Positions 1 to 9,602 of a DNA stretch of 33,150 bases are shown piece by piece. The notes below the pieces were generated by a model. It made no database searches, was not told where the DNA came from, and saw nothing but the letters and a program-made list of their open reading frames with translations. Each line of letters begins with the position of its first letter. The stretch's first letter is position 1. A program made the translations under genes and the position numbers. Origin of the DNA: SABI01 sp963676605 (GTDB taxonomy: Bacteria > Spirochaetota > Spirochaetia > Sphaerochaetales > Sphaerochaetaceae); contig CAXXSP010000056.1 in assembly GCA_963676605.2 (NCBI GenBank), forward strand, positions 1 through 33,150, read 5' to 3'.

Positions 1-225
1 GTGAAGACCTGGGAACATCAGGTTCTTGAGATCATGATCCCGCCGAAAGTTCTCTTTGAAGTTGCTGAGGCCGAGGAAGCTGTCAAGGAGATACCGTCAC
101 CGGAGCGACGAAGAACGTCATCACCGAGACCGACTCTCTGTCAGAGTTCCTATCTTCATCAAACAGGGAGAGAAGATACTCGTCAGTTCAGAGACGAAGA
201 ATACCTGGAAAGAGTGAACAAGTAA
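1..225 (+). CDS. efp: Elongation factor P, 3' end (partial, frameshifted in this sequence)
   Basis: This is the C-terminal part of EF-P, the translation factor that relieves ribosome stalling at proline runs. The first 29 codons read in frame (IPPKVLFEVAEAEEAVK). Three single-base losses then follow. Adding one G at about 87-88 gives GDTVTGATKNVITETDSLS, one base near 140-145 gives VRVPIFIKQGEKILVSSETK, and one G near 199 restores EYLERVNK and the TAA at 223-225. All three are standard EF-P C-terminal domain segments. The modifiable Lys loop lies upstream of the window. The EpmB-like gene at 1474-2528 may encode part of its modification pathway. The frameshifts look like sequence errors, since the downstream protein sequence is well conserved in the shifted frames. 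Confidence 0.88.
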   Translation: MKTWEHQVLEIMIPPKVLFEVAEAEEAVKEIPSPERRRTSSPRPTLCQSSYLHQTGREDTRQFRDEEYLERVNK

Positions 226-252
226 TCGTTCAGTTTTTCCCTGCAACATCAA

Positions 253-275
253 GGCGCCGAATCGGCGTCTTTTTT
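253..275 (+). terminator. Intrinsic terminator of efp
   Basis: GGCGCCG-AAT-CGGCGTC forms a 7-bp stem with one mismatch and is followed directly by six T residues. It lies 28 bases after the efp stop and before the convergent GGDEF gene. Confidence 0.8.
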
Positions 276-284
276 ATACGCAGA

Positions 285-1340
285 TCAGGGAGAGAAGAAG
301 GTTACCCGGTTGCGTCCATTTCTCTTTGAATCATAGAGAGCCATATCGGCTTTATTCACCATTGCTTCCAGAGTCGTCCCTTGTTCAGGGATGCGTGAGA
401 ACACTCCGCAGCTGAGAGTTATCTCATGCTGTACCCCCGGATGGGGTACGGCAGACCAGCCGGCTTTCATCTTCTCAAGAAGAGTCGGAATCTCGGACTC
501 CTTTTTCCGAGAACACAGGATAACGAATTCATCACCGCCGAGACGGGCAAGCAGCGAGGAGGTCGGGAGGGAATGTGACAGGTATCGGGCAAGGGACTGA
601 AGGACTTCATCACCCTTCTTATGACCGCAGGTGTCATTGATCACCTTGAAACAGTCGATATCAATCATGATGACGGTGAACAGACTGTGAGCTTCAGCGG
701 CCTTCTCAATCATCCATCGCCCCTCTATCTCGTACCGGTATCTGCTCCCTACCTGCGTCAGTGAGTCTGTCATCGCCATCTGATAGGTTCTCTCGTGCAT
801 TCTCGCGTTCTCGAGCGCTATTGCGAGGGGATGGGCTATCAGTGAGGCAAGCTTGAGATGGTGCCTGAGAACCCGTTATACGCTGAACTGTCAAGTGAGA
901 TCAGTCCAATCGGTTCGTTGTTCATGATAAGAGGGATGCCTATCCAGGAGTGAATCCTGAACTCTCCGGAGGTTGCACGAAACTGGGAAAATCCTTCTCT
1001 ACATCACGTGAAAGCACAGGTTCACCCGAGGTGAGGGCGTAGGTGCTGAGACTCCCTCTTCGGGGAACGGGAACCGGAGCTTCTTTATTTCATCGTTATT
1101 GAGGAATCCGCTGCCGCCGATGACATGAAGAGTGTCTCCCTCAAGCCGCTGCAACGCAGCTGTATCGAACGGAATAACCTGTTTCGCACCGTCGAGGATA
1201 CTCTTTACGGCGTTCTCGAAATTCACAGACTTACCTATCACGGCAACCAGATCAAGAAGTACATCCAGTTCCTCTTTCAGGCGCAGGGCTCTCTGCTCGA
1301 GTGTTCTCATCTGGTCATGCAGTTTCGTATACTGTTCCAT
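285..1340 (-). CDS. GAF-GGDEF diguanylate cyclase (frameshifted in this sequence)
   Basis: A probable cytoplasmic diguanylate cyclase making c-di-GMP. A short coiled N-terminus (MEQYTKLHDQMRTLEQRALR) is followed by a GAF domain and a GGDEF domain with the active-site motif RLGGDEF. There is no RxxD five residues before GGDEF, so classical product inhibition at an I-site is not expected. The reading frame breaks three times, near 1050, 967 and 869. Restoring single bases (for example CCGGAG to CCGGGAG near 967) gives continuous GAF sequence such as FRIHSWIGIPLIMNNEPIGL and then RHHLKLASLIAHPLAIALEN leading into the GGDEF linker. The start at the ATG of 1338-1340 has only a weak ribosome site. 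No membrane segment is visible, and the GAF ligand is unknown. Confidence 0.85.
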
Positions 1341-1473
1341 CTTCAGCTGTAAGAATACCTTTTCCCTCTGTAATGTAGTAATTGCATTCTACCACGGGTT
1401 ATTTTACAAAAAAAGGCGTTGTGTCAGAAAATTATGGCATAAGCAAAGAATCTGAGCGTCTCAGGATCCTGGA

Positions 1474-2528
1474 TCAGGGATCCCTATACAGGACCTCCCT
1501 GCCCTCAGGAGTTCTGAACAGGTGGACTCCCTTTCCTGTTCTCCCCGGTAGTAGAGCTCCCCTACCGGCACTTTCCCTCCCCCTTCGGGGAGATCGACTG
1601 CAACTACAGGCATGGCGAGACCGCTGAGCAGACCCCGGAGTTCTCCTTCGATCCTGATTGCCTCTCCAAGCGGGAGACGAAGGTGTGCTGTGCCTCTCAC
1701 CATGTCTCCATTGAACAGGTAATAGGGTTTCACCCTTATGCTCACCAAGGTGTTACACAATTCAGCGAGAGTAGAGGAAGTATCATTCACTCCCCTGAGG
1801 AGAACACTCTGATTCATGAGAGGGAACCCGTTATCTGCAAAACGGGCGACGGCAGTCCGGCTCTCCCGGGTTATCTCCCGGGGATGATTGAACTGGGTCA
1901 TGATATAGACAGGTGCAGTGTGATGTTTTTTCAGTATGTGTATAAGCCGGTCACTCACCCTCTCGGGGTAGGTGACCGGTGTACGTGTACAGAGACGGAG
2001 GACGAGGTCTTCTCTGGCTTCCCGGAGGGTTGTGATGATCTCATCGAGGCGGGAGTCGCTCAACGTGAGCGGATCTCCCCCGGTAATCAGGAGTTCTTTC
2101 ACCTCAGTATGAGAGGCAAGATACTGACTCGTCTTCTTCACCAGATCATTGCTGATTCCCGCATGGCTCTGGCCGGTGAAGCGTCTTCTGAAGCAGTGCC
2201 GGCAGTAGGTGGTACAAGTGTCACTCACAAGAAGTGCCGCGCGGGAGGTGTAGCGGTGAACGAACCTGCCATGAGGTGAATAGCTGTTCTCCTGTTGAGG
2301 GTCATCCGATTCTCCCTCTCCCGCAGCACATTCTTCAATACGGGGAACTATCTGTGCACGGATCGGGTCATTGAGATCCTCAGGATCGATAAGTGAGGCA
2401 TAATAGGAGCTGATCATGAATGGAAGAGCTTCTAGGGGAGCTTCATCGAACCAGCGTCTTTCGGCCTCTGTAAGTGTGATAATCTGTTCAAGTTCTTTCC
2501 GGGTGCGAATGAATCTGCTCTGTATCAT
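1474..2528 (-). CDS. epmB: EpmB/KamA-family radical SAM lysine 2,3-aminomutase-like protein
   Basis: A radical SAM enzyme with the cluster motif CTTYCRHC and the KamA-type neighbourhood HCFRRRF and ITGGDPLTLSD, plus the PLP-region signature VDLPEGGGKVP near the C-terminus. EpmB converts lysine to beta-lysine for EF-P modification. KamA does the same chemistry for other uses. A missing C in the CCC run at 1529-1531 shifts the last codons: as read, the frame runs to 1461, but with one base restored it ends GVHLFRTPEGREVLYRDP and stops at 1474-1476. The restored protein is about 350 residues, close to EpmB (about 340) and shorter than KamA (about 415), and it lacks the C-terminal Cys cluster of KamA. 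Proximity to efp supports EpmB. The open frame extends 38 codons further upstream, but family similarity begins at MIQSRFIRTRKELEQI, so I chose 2528. I see no EpmA ligase here. Confidence 0.75.
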
Positions 2529-2633
2529 GCACAAGAAGTACCATCTTATTCCTGTCTCGTCCAGTAGGATCTTGTTTACAGAAGTGAAGATCGCAGGGTA
2601 CACTACAGAAAAACAGACAGAAACGAGGTCACT

Positions 2634-3935
2634 ATGGAACACAAAGAAGCCAGGAAAAGCATGAAGGGGTATTATCTGACGACATTCCTCATCGGACTCG
2701 GATTCTTCACGATGGGACTCATGGATCCCCTCTATGATACCTATATCCCGATATTCCTCTCGAACTTCATTGATTCGAATGCCATCATCGGATCGATCAT
2801 GACGCTCGACAACGTCTTCGCGATCTTCCTCATTCCCATCTTTGCAGCCCTGAGTGACCGGACCCGGACACCTATCGGAAGAAGGATGCCCTATATTATC
2901 ACCCTCCTTCCCCTCAGCGCTGTCGTCTTCGGCCTTATCCCGTTCTCAGCCCTTTCCTCACTGGCCCTGCTCATCATCCTCATATTCGCACTGAATGTAT
3001 TCAAACAGGCTGTACGGGGACCTGTCGTGGCACTCATGCCCGATATCATACCGGGAGATCTGAGAAGCGAGGCGAATGGTGTGATCAACACGATGGGAGG
3101 CATCGCCGCCATTGTCGGGACTATAGGCCTTGCACAGCTCATGAATGTCAAGATACAGATTCCAGGCAGAGGACCCTCCGATAATATTCTCGCCTTCCCG
3201 ATAGCTTCAATCCTTGTAATCGTGGCCGTCCTCCTCCTCTTCTTCTTTGTCAAAGAGAACAGAGGAGCGAACCTTGAGGGAGAGCATGAAGAGAGGGTAC
3301 CGATAAAGGAAAGCCTGAAGGAGATCTTCGGAGAAGAAGAGAAAAGCGCACTGTTCATCCTCCTCGCCCTCCTGTTCTGGTTCATCGGATACCAGGGAGT
3401 ACTTCCATTTGTCGGAAAATATTCGGTCGAAGTCCTAGAAACCAGCAAGGGAAGTGCGGCTCTCGCGGCCGGAATGGTCGGTATAGCGTACGCGATCTTT
3501 GCAATTCCGAGCGGTATCATCGCTCATAAGAAAGGGAGAAAGATTACTATCCGTACGGCTCTGGTCGCACTGGTCATCGTCCTGTTCTCCATCCTGCTGC
3601 ACAACCTGTTTATCGTCCCATCCTCCATCTCCGTGACAGGCAGGATGATCTCCTTCTGGGCTCTGATGTTCCTGTTCGGCATGTTCTGGGTCACGGTAGT
3701 GACGAACTCGTTCCCGATGCTCTGGCAGATGGCAGACTATTCCAACATGGGGATCTACACCGGACTCTATTATTTCTTCTCCCAGCTCGCCTCCATCATC
3801 GCACCGCCGATCACCGGAGCTCTGATAGATATCTTCGGATTCGGTTCTATCTTTGCCTTCGCAGGTATCTGCATGGCCATTGCATTCTTCCTTATGAGTA
3901 AAGTGAAAAGAGGAGAAGTCACGGCTCTCAGATAA
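2634..3935 (+). CDS. MFS/GPH-type (SLC45-like) sugar transporter
   Basis: An intact 433-residue polytopic membrane protein with about twelve hydrophobic segments. The loop after the second helix contains SDRTRTPIGRRMPYI, which matches the signature D..R...GRR.P of glycoside-pentoside-hexuronide and SLC45-like cation symporters. The related second-half loop reads HKKGRKITIR. The substrate is likely a sugar or glycoside, but the sequence does not show which. GAGGT lies five bases before the ATG. The gene is divergent from the epmB-like gene and ends at a strong hairpin shared with the convergent gene downstream. Confidence 0.85.
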   Translation: MEHKEARKSMKGYYLTTFLIGLGFFTMGLMDPLYDTYIPIFLSNFIDSNAIIGSIMTLDNVFAIFLIPIFAALSDRTRTPIGRRMPYIITLLPLSAVVFGLIPFSALSSLALLIILIFALNVFKQAVRGPVVALMPDIIPGDLRSEANGVINTMGGIAAIVGTIGLAQLMNVKIQIPGRGPSDNILAFPIASILVIVAVLLLFFFVKENRGANLEGEHEERVPIKESLKEIFGEEEKSALFILLALLFWFIGYQGVLPFVGKYSVEVLETSKGSAALAAGMVGIAYAIFAIPSGIIAHKKGRKITIRTALVALVIVLFSILLHNLFIVPSSISVTGRMISFWALMFLFGMFWVTVVTNSFPMLWQMADYSNMGIYTGLYYFFSQLASIIAPPITGALIDIFGFGSIFAFAGICMAIAFFLMSKVKRGEVTALR

Positions 3936-3955
3936 ACAACCTCCAGAGACGAACG

Positions 3956-3977
3956 AAGGGTGCCCTCGGGCACCCTT
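3956..3977. terminator. Hairpin terminator between convergent genes
   Basis: AAGGGTGCCC-TC-GGGCACCCTT is a perfect 10-bp inverted repeat 20 bases after the transporter stop and 23 bases before the stop of the opposing gene. The T tract is short on both sides. It could serve both strands. Confidence 0.7.
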
Positions 3978-3999
3978 TCATTATGTTCATCCGAAATGA

Positions 4000-5002
4000 T
4001 CAGAACTGGAGAGAATCAAAGAGAGCATCAACGGCTTCTTTTCTCTTCTCCTGAGCCGTGTCCCTGAAATCAACAGGAGATACAAAGACAGGGTCGCCGC
4101 CGGTGAATTCCTGTGGTGCGACAAGCACCTCCGGCTGTACAAGAACCGGCATGGAATTCTTCACGATCCATACGGTTGCATCGGAAGGGGTGAAAGGAGC
4201 GGGAGCAGGTTCAGTCTCTTCAGAACTCAGCAATGGCTCAACAGATTCATCGGGAGTGACTTCTGACGGTGCTGGTTTTACTGCAGTGTCTCCTGTCGTG
4301 ACTTCAGCTCTCTCAGCCGGTTTCTCCTCCAGAGCGATCACCTTCTCAGGCTGTGCGGCCATTCTCCCGGCCAGAATGTTCATGACATCTTCGGGAGTAA
4401 GCACGGAAATAAACTCAGGAATTGCTGTGACTTCTTCCATCTCAGAAATCGCGGTCTCCGCCTCAACTAAAACAGTTTCCGGCTCTGACGGAGTCTCTTC
4501 TGCAATCTCTGCAGTAGGTTCTCCAGCGGCATCCATTTCACCGACAGTCCTCCGAGGTGATCATCTCGGAGGTAACCTCTTCAGTATCCTCTGTTATGAC
4601 CTCTTCAGGAAGTTCAGTCGGGAGGTCTGCAGGAAGAGTTTCGGCTGTGATGGTATCAGTTTCTTCAGTGAGAGGGGTTGTTTCTTCTGCCGGTTCAGAA
4701 GCAGGTCCAACGGGAGTGACCGTCGTACTCAACTCCACCTCTGGTACGGGAAGTTCGTTGGGAGTCACCTTCATGGAGAGCTGTACCGGTGGCGGAACCT
4801 TCGTGGTGACCACTTCTTGTACGACAACGGCTTCAGGTTGCTCAGGCTTTCCGCTCTCCTTTTCAGGAGCAGCGGGCTTCTGTACGATCTTGGTACCGGG
4901 AATCAATTCAGCTTTCGGCTGAAAATAGAGAATCCCTGCAAGCACAAACACAGTGAGTGAGATAATGATACCTAGAGTTATATACAGTCCTGTCTTTCTC
5001 AT
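4000..5002 (-). CDS. Membrane-anchored Pro/Thr/Glu-rich protein of unknown function (one frameshift)
   Basis: Not recognised. The N-terminus MRKTG followed by a hydrophobic segment at residues about 7-27 predicts a single inner-membrane anchor. The rest is strongly enriched in Pro, Thr, Glu and Val with repeated acidic Pro-Glu/Thr units, as in periplasmic spacer or disordered regions. The C-terminus is less repetitive (VWIVKNSMPVLVQPEVLVAP) and ends FDSLQF. A stop at 4538 splits the frame into 154- and 178-codon pieces with the same composition. A one-base change near 4540-4550 joins them (EMITSE...TVGEMDAAGEP) into about 333 residues. The start lies 10 bases after the coaE stop with AGGAAAG before it, so it is probably the last gene of the polA-coaE operon. 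Confidence 0.6.
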
Positions 5003-5012
5003 ATCTGCTTTC

Positions 5013-5606
5013 CTATATTCCTATACTAATGCATAAATCATCGACTTGTCGATGGATAAATAAATCACTTCCCATATTCCTGATGGGAAAGACCTGTATT
5101 CCCTTCTCAAGCTGTTTCATGCCGATATCTTTCTGAGCCCCAGAAACCCTGAGGAAACTGAATATCGAGGAGCCATCTCTCTTTCTTGCACGCAGGTAGC
5201 GGACAAGCGGAGGCACGGTAATGAAACAGATTATATCACAGAGAACATCAAGATGCATACGGTGCAGGAGCGCCGCATTGACCACGACGGCCGCTGTGCC
5301 CCTCTCCCTCTCGTTTTCGATGATTCTCTTCACTTCGCTGACCATTCGGGGATGGACAATGGATTCCAGTGTACGCAGCTGGTTCTCATCACCGAATACG
5401 AGTTTTCCCAGGGCAGCGCGGTCCACCTGTCCGTCCGAAGTAAGTATATTGGAAGAGAAGACCTCCTCCAGCTGCGAAGAGCAGGCATTGAGAGCCTGAT
5501 GACCGAGGGCATCTACGTCGATCTCCACTACGCCTCTGGCTGCGAGGCGGCGTGCAATTGCACTCTTCCCTGCACAGTATTTTCCGGTCAGACCTATAAT
5601 CTTCAA
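5013..5606 (-). CDS. coaE: Dephospho-CoA kinase
   Basis: Last step of coenzyme A synthesis, ATP-dependent phosphorylation of dephospho-CoA. The 197 residues, a normal length, start with the P-loop GLTGKYCAGKS (residues about 5-15). The substrate-region motif IDVDALGH (about 29-36) follows, then the lid region RYLRARKRDG. The start is TTG at 5604-5606, overlapping the polA TGA (TTGA), with GGGGAGAG six bases upstream, so the two are translationally coupled. The polA-coaE order is familiar in spirochaetes (from memory). Confidence 0.9.
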   Translation of the reverse strand: MKIIGLTGKYCAGKSAIARRLAARGVVEIDVDALGHQALNACSSQLEEVFSSNILTSDGQVDRAALGKLVFGDENQLRTLESIVHPRMVSEVKRIIENERERGTAAVVVNAALLHRMHLDVLCDIICFITVPPLVRYLRARKRDGSSIFSFLRVSGAQKDIGMKQLEKGIQVFPIRNMGSDLFIHRQVDDLCISIGI

Positions 5607-8315
5607 TGCATCTCTCCCCAGGAGACACCTGTTTCGATACTGACCCGCATCGGAACAGAGAGAACAATCGCCTCTTCCATGGTCTCTGCCACCAGAGCTT
5701 CCATTTCCCTGAGTTCGTCATGAGGAACTTCGAAGATCAGTTCATCGTGAACCTGCAGCGTCAAAGTCGATTTCAGACCTCTCTTATCGATCTCACGCGA
5801 AACATTGAGCATCGCTTTTTTCATGATATCGGCTGCGGAGCCCTGAATGACCGTGTTGACTGCGATACGCTCAGCTCCCTGCTTCACGGTCCTGTTGGAT
5901 GAATGGATCTCACGGATCAGCCTTCTGCGGCCGAGAATCGTCTTTACCTGACCGCTTTTCTCCGCCTCCGCGATAATCCCGTCCATGAAAGAAGTGACCT
6001 TCGAGAATCGAGCGAAATAATTATCAATGAACTCTGCCGCTTTCTGTCGGGAGATGCCGAGTTCATTCGAGAGTCTGAAAGCCGACATACCGTAGATCAC
6101 GCCGAAATTGATCACTTTCGCTATCCTCCTCTCCTCGGGGGAGACGAATTCAGGGTGAATGTCGAAGATGAGTCCTGCCGTCATCCGGTGAATATCCTCA
6201 CCCTGAGTAAAGGCCTCTGAGAGTCGCGGGTCTCCGCTCAGGTGAGCGAGGACAACGAGCTCTATCTGAGAGTAGTCTGCCGAAAGAAGAACTGAGCCCT
6301 CTTTGGCCCTGAAAGCATCTCTGATTCTCCTCCCGTCATCGCTCTTGATCGGAATATTCTGAAGGTTCGGGTTTCTGCTTGAGAGCCTTCCTGTTGCAGT
6401 TCCTGTCTGGGTAAAGGAGGTATGGACCCGTCCTGTCTCTTCATTGATCTGAAGGGGAAGGACATCGATATAGGTATTTTTAAGCTTTACGAGAGACCTG
6501 TTCTGAACAATCAGACGGGGAACCTCGTCGAGAAGCGCAAGGCGTTCGAGCACATCGATCGCAGTGGAGTACCCTGTCTTATTCTTCTTTCCGTGGGGCA
6601 GTCCCCTCTCCTCGAACAGAACCTCCTGCAGCTGTTTCGTGCTGTTCATATTGAACTCATGCCCGACCTCTTCGTACACGCTCCGTTCTATCTCTTCCAG
6701 GCGCTGAGTGATCTCCTCGCCGTAGGTGGACATCTTCTCCTTATCAAGAAAAATCCCTTCAAGCTCCATGTTCGCGAGAATCGGAACCAGGGGCATTTCC
6801 AGGGAGAAAAAGAGGTCACTCAATCCTTCGTCTTCAAGCATCGAAGAAAAGACTTCATACAGTCTGAAGGTGATATCGGCATCTTCCGCAGCATACGGCA
6901 GGGCCTGCTCGAGGGAGATATCCGAGAACAGTGATCCTTTAGGAACGATGTCCTCATAATGTATCGTCGTGTATTTGTCGAGATAAGTATGCGCGAGAGA
7001 GTCCATGTTATAGGTGTATCACACTGGAATCTATCAGCCAGGCTGCGATCATGGTATCGAAATAGAGATTCACCTCCTCGATACCCCAGCGTACCATCAC
7101 CTTGTAATCGTATTTGATATTCTGCCCGATAATCCTGATATGCTTTTCCGACAGGAAAGCCGAGAGGATCTTCCTTGCCTCTTCAGCATCGACGAGGTCC
7201 CTGCCCGAAGCCTTGAGCGGGACGTAGAAGGCTTCTCCTCCCCTGAAGGCAAAGCTGAATCCGACCGGGACCGCCTTCATCTCATCGATGTCGGTAGTCT
7301 CGAAATCGAGAGCCATGAGGGAACCGTCCGCCACCTTCGTGAAGATCGAAGAAAGTTCATCAAGGCTTTCAATTGAACGATAGGTTCCCGGAGCATTCAG
7401 AGAAGTCTCGCCTACCGGCTTCTCCTCTACCACCTTTCCCAGAGCAGTTACAAGTGAAGTAGCATGCGCCTTCTCAAAGAAAGGAATCGCGCCGCTCCAA
7501 TCAATACTCTCTGAGGTGAATCTGTCGCTCTCGAACTCGATACCGGTAGGGACCCTGTCCTTGAGAACGACCAGGTCACGGGAGAGATAGGCCATCTCCT
7601 TTGAAGCTTCCAGTTTCTTCGCGACCGTAGGAGAGAGCTCCTCAAGGTGTTCATACACGGTATCAAGGGTATCCCACTCGCCAAGGAGTTTTACCGCACC
7701 CTTCGGTCCGATACCCTTCACCCCGGGAACGTTATCGGAAGAGTCTCCGATGAGTGAAAGATAGTCGACGATCTGATCGGTACGGATGGAAAACTCCTCA
7801 AGAACATCTTCGGTTCCTATGAACCGGTAGGAACTTGAGCCGTTACGCGGAGGACGCAGAGCTCTGACGTGTTCGTTCACAAGCTGCAGAAGATCTTTGT
7901 CTCCGGTCACCATCACGGTATCGATTCCGTGTTCTGTAGCCTCGCGGGCGACAGACGCTATGATATCATCCGCCTCCCATCCGTCTACTCCGATATGGGG
8001 AATATTCGCAGCATCGAGAATCTCGAGGATTCTCGGAACCTGCTCATGGAGGTCCTCGGGAGCCGCCTCCCTGTTTGCCTTATACTCCCCGTACATCTCG
8101 TGACGGAACGTGGGAGTCCTGCTGTCGAGTGCGACTACGAGGTAATCGACAGGGTAGTCCTTGAGAATCTTCGTCAGCGTCGTATAGAACCCGAAGAGGG
8201 CAGAGACATTTCTTCCGTCTCCGTCTCTCAGCGGGCGTTTGATGAATGCGAAGTAGGAACGGTAGATCAGGGCAAAGGCATCGAGCACATAGAGTGTCTT
8301 TCTTGACTGGGACAT
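5603..8315 (-). CDS. polA: DNA polymerase I (one frameshift)
   Basis: Full-length Pol I of about 903 residues for repair and RNA-primer removal. The N-terminal 5'-nuclease domain has GWEADDIIAS, VTGDKDLLQL and the helix-hairpin motif GVKGIGPKGAVKLL. The 3'-5' exonuclease domain looks active: LDFETT (Exo I), GQNIKYDYKV (Exo II) and YAAEDADITF (Exo III). The polymerase domain has motif A ADYSQIELVVLAHLSGD, motif B RRIAKVINFGVIYG and motif C QVHDELIFEVP. A frameshift near 7015-7022 stops the first part at WLIDSSVIHL. Removing one base gives SSVYTYNMDSLAHTYLDKY, continuous with the second part. Because polA is important and both halves are intact, I read this as a sequence error. AAGGAAG lies eight bases before the ATG. 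Confidence 0.95.
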
Positions 8316-8326
8316 AATTGACTTCC

Positions 8327-9091
8327 TTATTCCTCCGGGAATTCGAGGCTCATCATATCATAAGCGGGATGTATAGAGGGGGGAAGAGCCTCATCCAGAG
8401 TATGATGATCCAGACGGTGAGAGAGATGAGTGAGGTAGGTAACCCGGGCACCGATACGTTCAGCTGCCGCCACTGCCTCATCAACACTCATATGCGTGGG
8501 ATGCTCCTCGTAACGCAGGGCATCGAGCACCACGGTATCGACACCTTCGACGAGAGCATAACTTTCTTCCGGAATCGTCTTGCAGTCCGTCAGGTAGGCG
8601 AACTTTCCTATCCGGTAGCCGAAGATGGTTCTGCAGCCGTGAATGAGAGGAACCGGGATACAGTGCAGACCTGAGAGGTTGAGTCCTTCCGCCTGAATGA
8701 CGTGCGCATGCAGCTGAGGAAGTCCTCCCCGGTAGGGATTTCTTCCTATCGCGTAGGTGAAACGGGAATGGAGGGTGTCTATTACAGTTTCCGAGCTGTA
8801 GACATCCAGCGGCCCTTCTGCACAGAAAGCCCTGAGATCATCTATTCCATTGATATGGTCAGCATGACAGTGGGTATAGAGCACCCCGTCGAGATGGGTG
8901 ATCCCGGCTCTGATCATCTGAAGGCGGAATTCAGGACCGGTATCAACAACATACCGGTATCCGTCATGTTCGATCAGGATACTTGATCTGTAGCGGGAGT
9001 TCCTGGGATCTGAACTTGTACAGACAGGACAGGAACATCCGATTTTCGGCACGCCGTGGGAAGTTCCGGTACCGAGAAATGTAATGTTCAT
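8327..9091 (-). CDS. Metallo-beta-lactamase-fold hydrolase, PhnP-like
   Basis: A 254-residue cytosolic metallo-hydrolase with the di-metal motif THCHADHINGID and downstream ligand motifs HGCRT, LTDCKT and LTHLSHRLDHH. The N-terminus has FLGTGTSHGVPKIGC and then CSCPVC, the extra zinc-binding Cys motif seen in PhnP and related phosphodiesterases. The likely substrate is a cyclic phosphate or other phosphodiester. No phn genes are nearby, so a role in phosphonate use is not supported. The ATG overlaps the upstream stop (TGATG), and polA begins 11 bases after the stop. Confidence 0.82.
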   Translation of the reverse strand: MNITFLGTGTSHGVPKIGCSCPVCTSSDPRNSRYRSSILIEHDGYRYVVDTGPEFRLQMIRAGITHLDGVLYTHCHADHINGIDDLRAFCAEGPLDVYSSETVIDTLHSRFTYAIGRNPYRGGLPQLHAHVIQAEGLNLSGLHCIPVPLIHGCRTIFGYRIGKFAYLTDCKTIPEESYALVEGVDTVVLDALRYEEHPTHMSVDEAVAAAERIGARVTYLTHLSHRLDHHTLDEALPPSIHPAYDMMSLEFPEE

Positions 9092-9537
9092 CACAGTGAG
9101 TCCAGCGTTCCTTTCAGCAGACGTTCAAGAGCCTTCAGCTGATTCCTTGTGAATCTGGAGGTCTGCGCAAATCCCTCTTCAAGCACACCCTTGAGATCAG
9201 AGGTCTCGATAGTTGAGAAATCCACATCCTTGCCGAGTTCCTGAAGATAGTCGAGGACAACCTCCTCTCCCTGAGAAGCCTTCGCCTTCATCTCTGCATA
9301 GAATTCGTGCGTATCAAACTGAGCGACATACTGATCGATCTCCACCTGAGGCACCCTCGCCTTCACGAGAATATCGGTCACAGACTCCTGAAGCTTCTCC
9401 ATGTCTCTCTGACCCTGATAGGAAATACCGAAGAAGGGATCTGCAAGTGACGGGACGAAGAAATAGATAGCGAAATAGCATATCGCTGCAACAATCACTG
9501 CAGAAAGTGATGAACCTAACATTGACCGTTTACCCAT
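9091..9537 (-). CDS. Small single-pass membrane protein, unknown
   Basis: Not recognised. The start at 9537 (MGKRSMLGSSLSAV) is set by AGGAG eight bases upstream. The open frame extends 14 codons further but has no ribosome site there. Residues about 7-28 are hydrophobic and would form one membrane anchor. The remaining 120 residues are charged and mostly helical in character (YVAQFDTHEFYAEMKAKA), ending with a basic helix (RFTRNQLKALERLLKG). It is the first gene of the array that continues through the PhnP-like hydrolase, polA and coaE, and its stop overlaps the next start by one base. Confidence 0.65.
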   Translation of the reverse strand: MGKRSMLGSSLSAVIVAAICYFAIYFFVPSLADPFFGISYQGQRDMEKLQESVTDILVKARVPQVEIDQYVAQFDTHEFYAEMKAKASQGEEVVLDYLQELGKDVDFSTIETSDLKGVLEEGFAQTSRFTRNQLKALERLLKGTLDSL

Positions 9538-9602
9538 ACCGAAACTCCTCATCTGATAGTGAGATACTACCATAATCACTGAGAGTTAGATAGAGGGAGG
9601 GA

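Noticed and set aside
4058..4960. 300-codon plus-strand open frame rich in Ser and Gly
   Set aside because: It is the antisense of the Pro/Thr/Glu-rich gene; its low complexity follows from the codons of the other strand and it has no ribosome site.
5603..8315. Split DNA polymerase I as two separate proteins
   Set aside because: The second part would start inside the 3'-5' exonuclease domain with no ribosome site; one base restores a continuous protein.
8327..9091. Phosphonate degradation role for the PhnP-like protein
   Set aside because: No other phn gene is nearby; the gene is embedded in a polA-coaE array.
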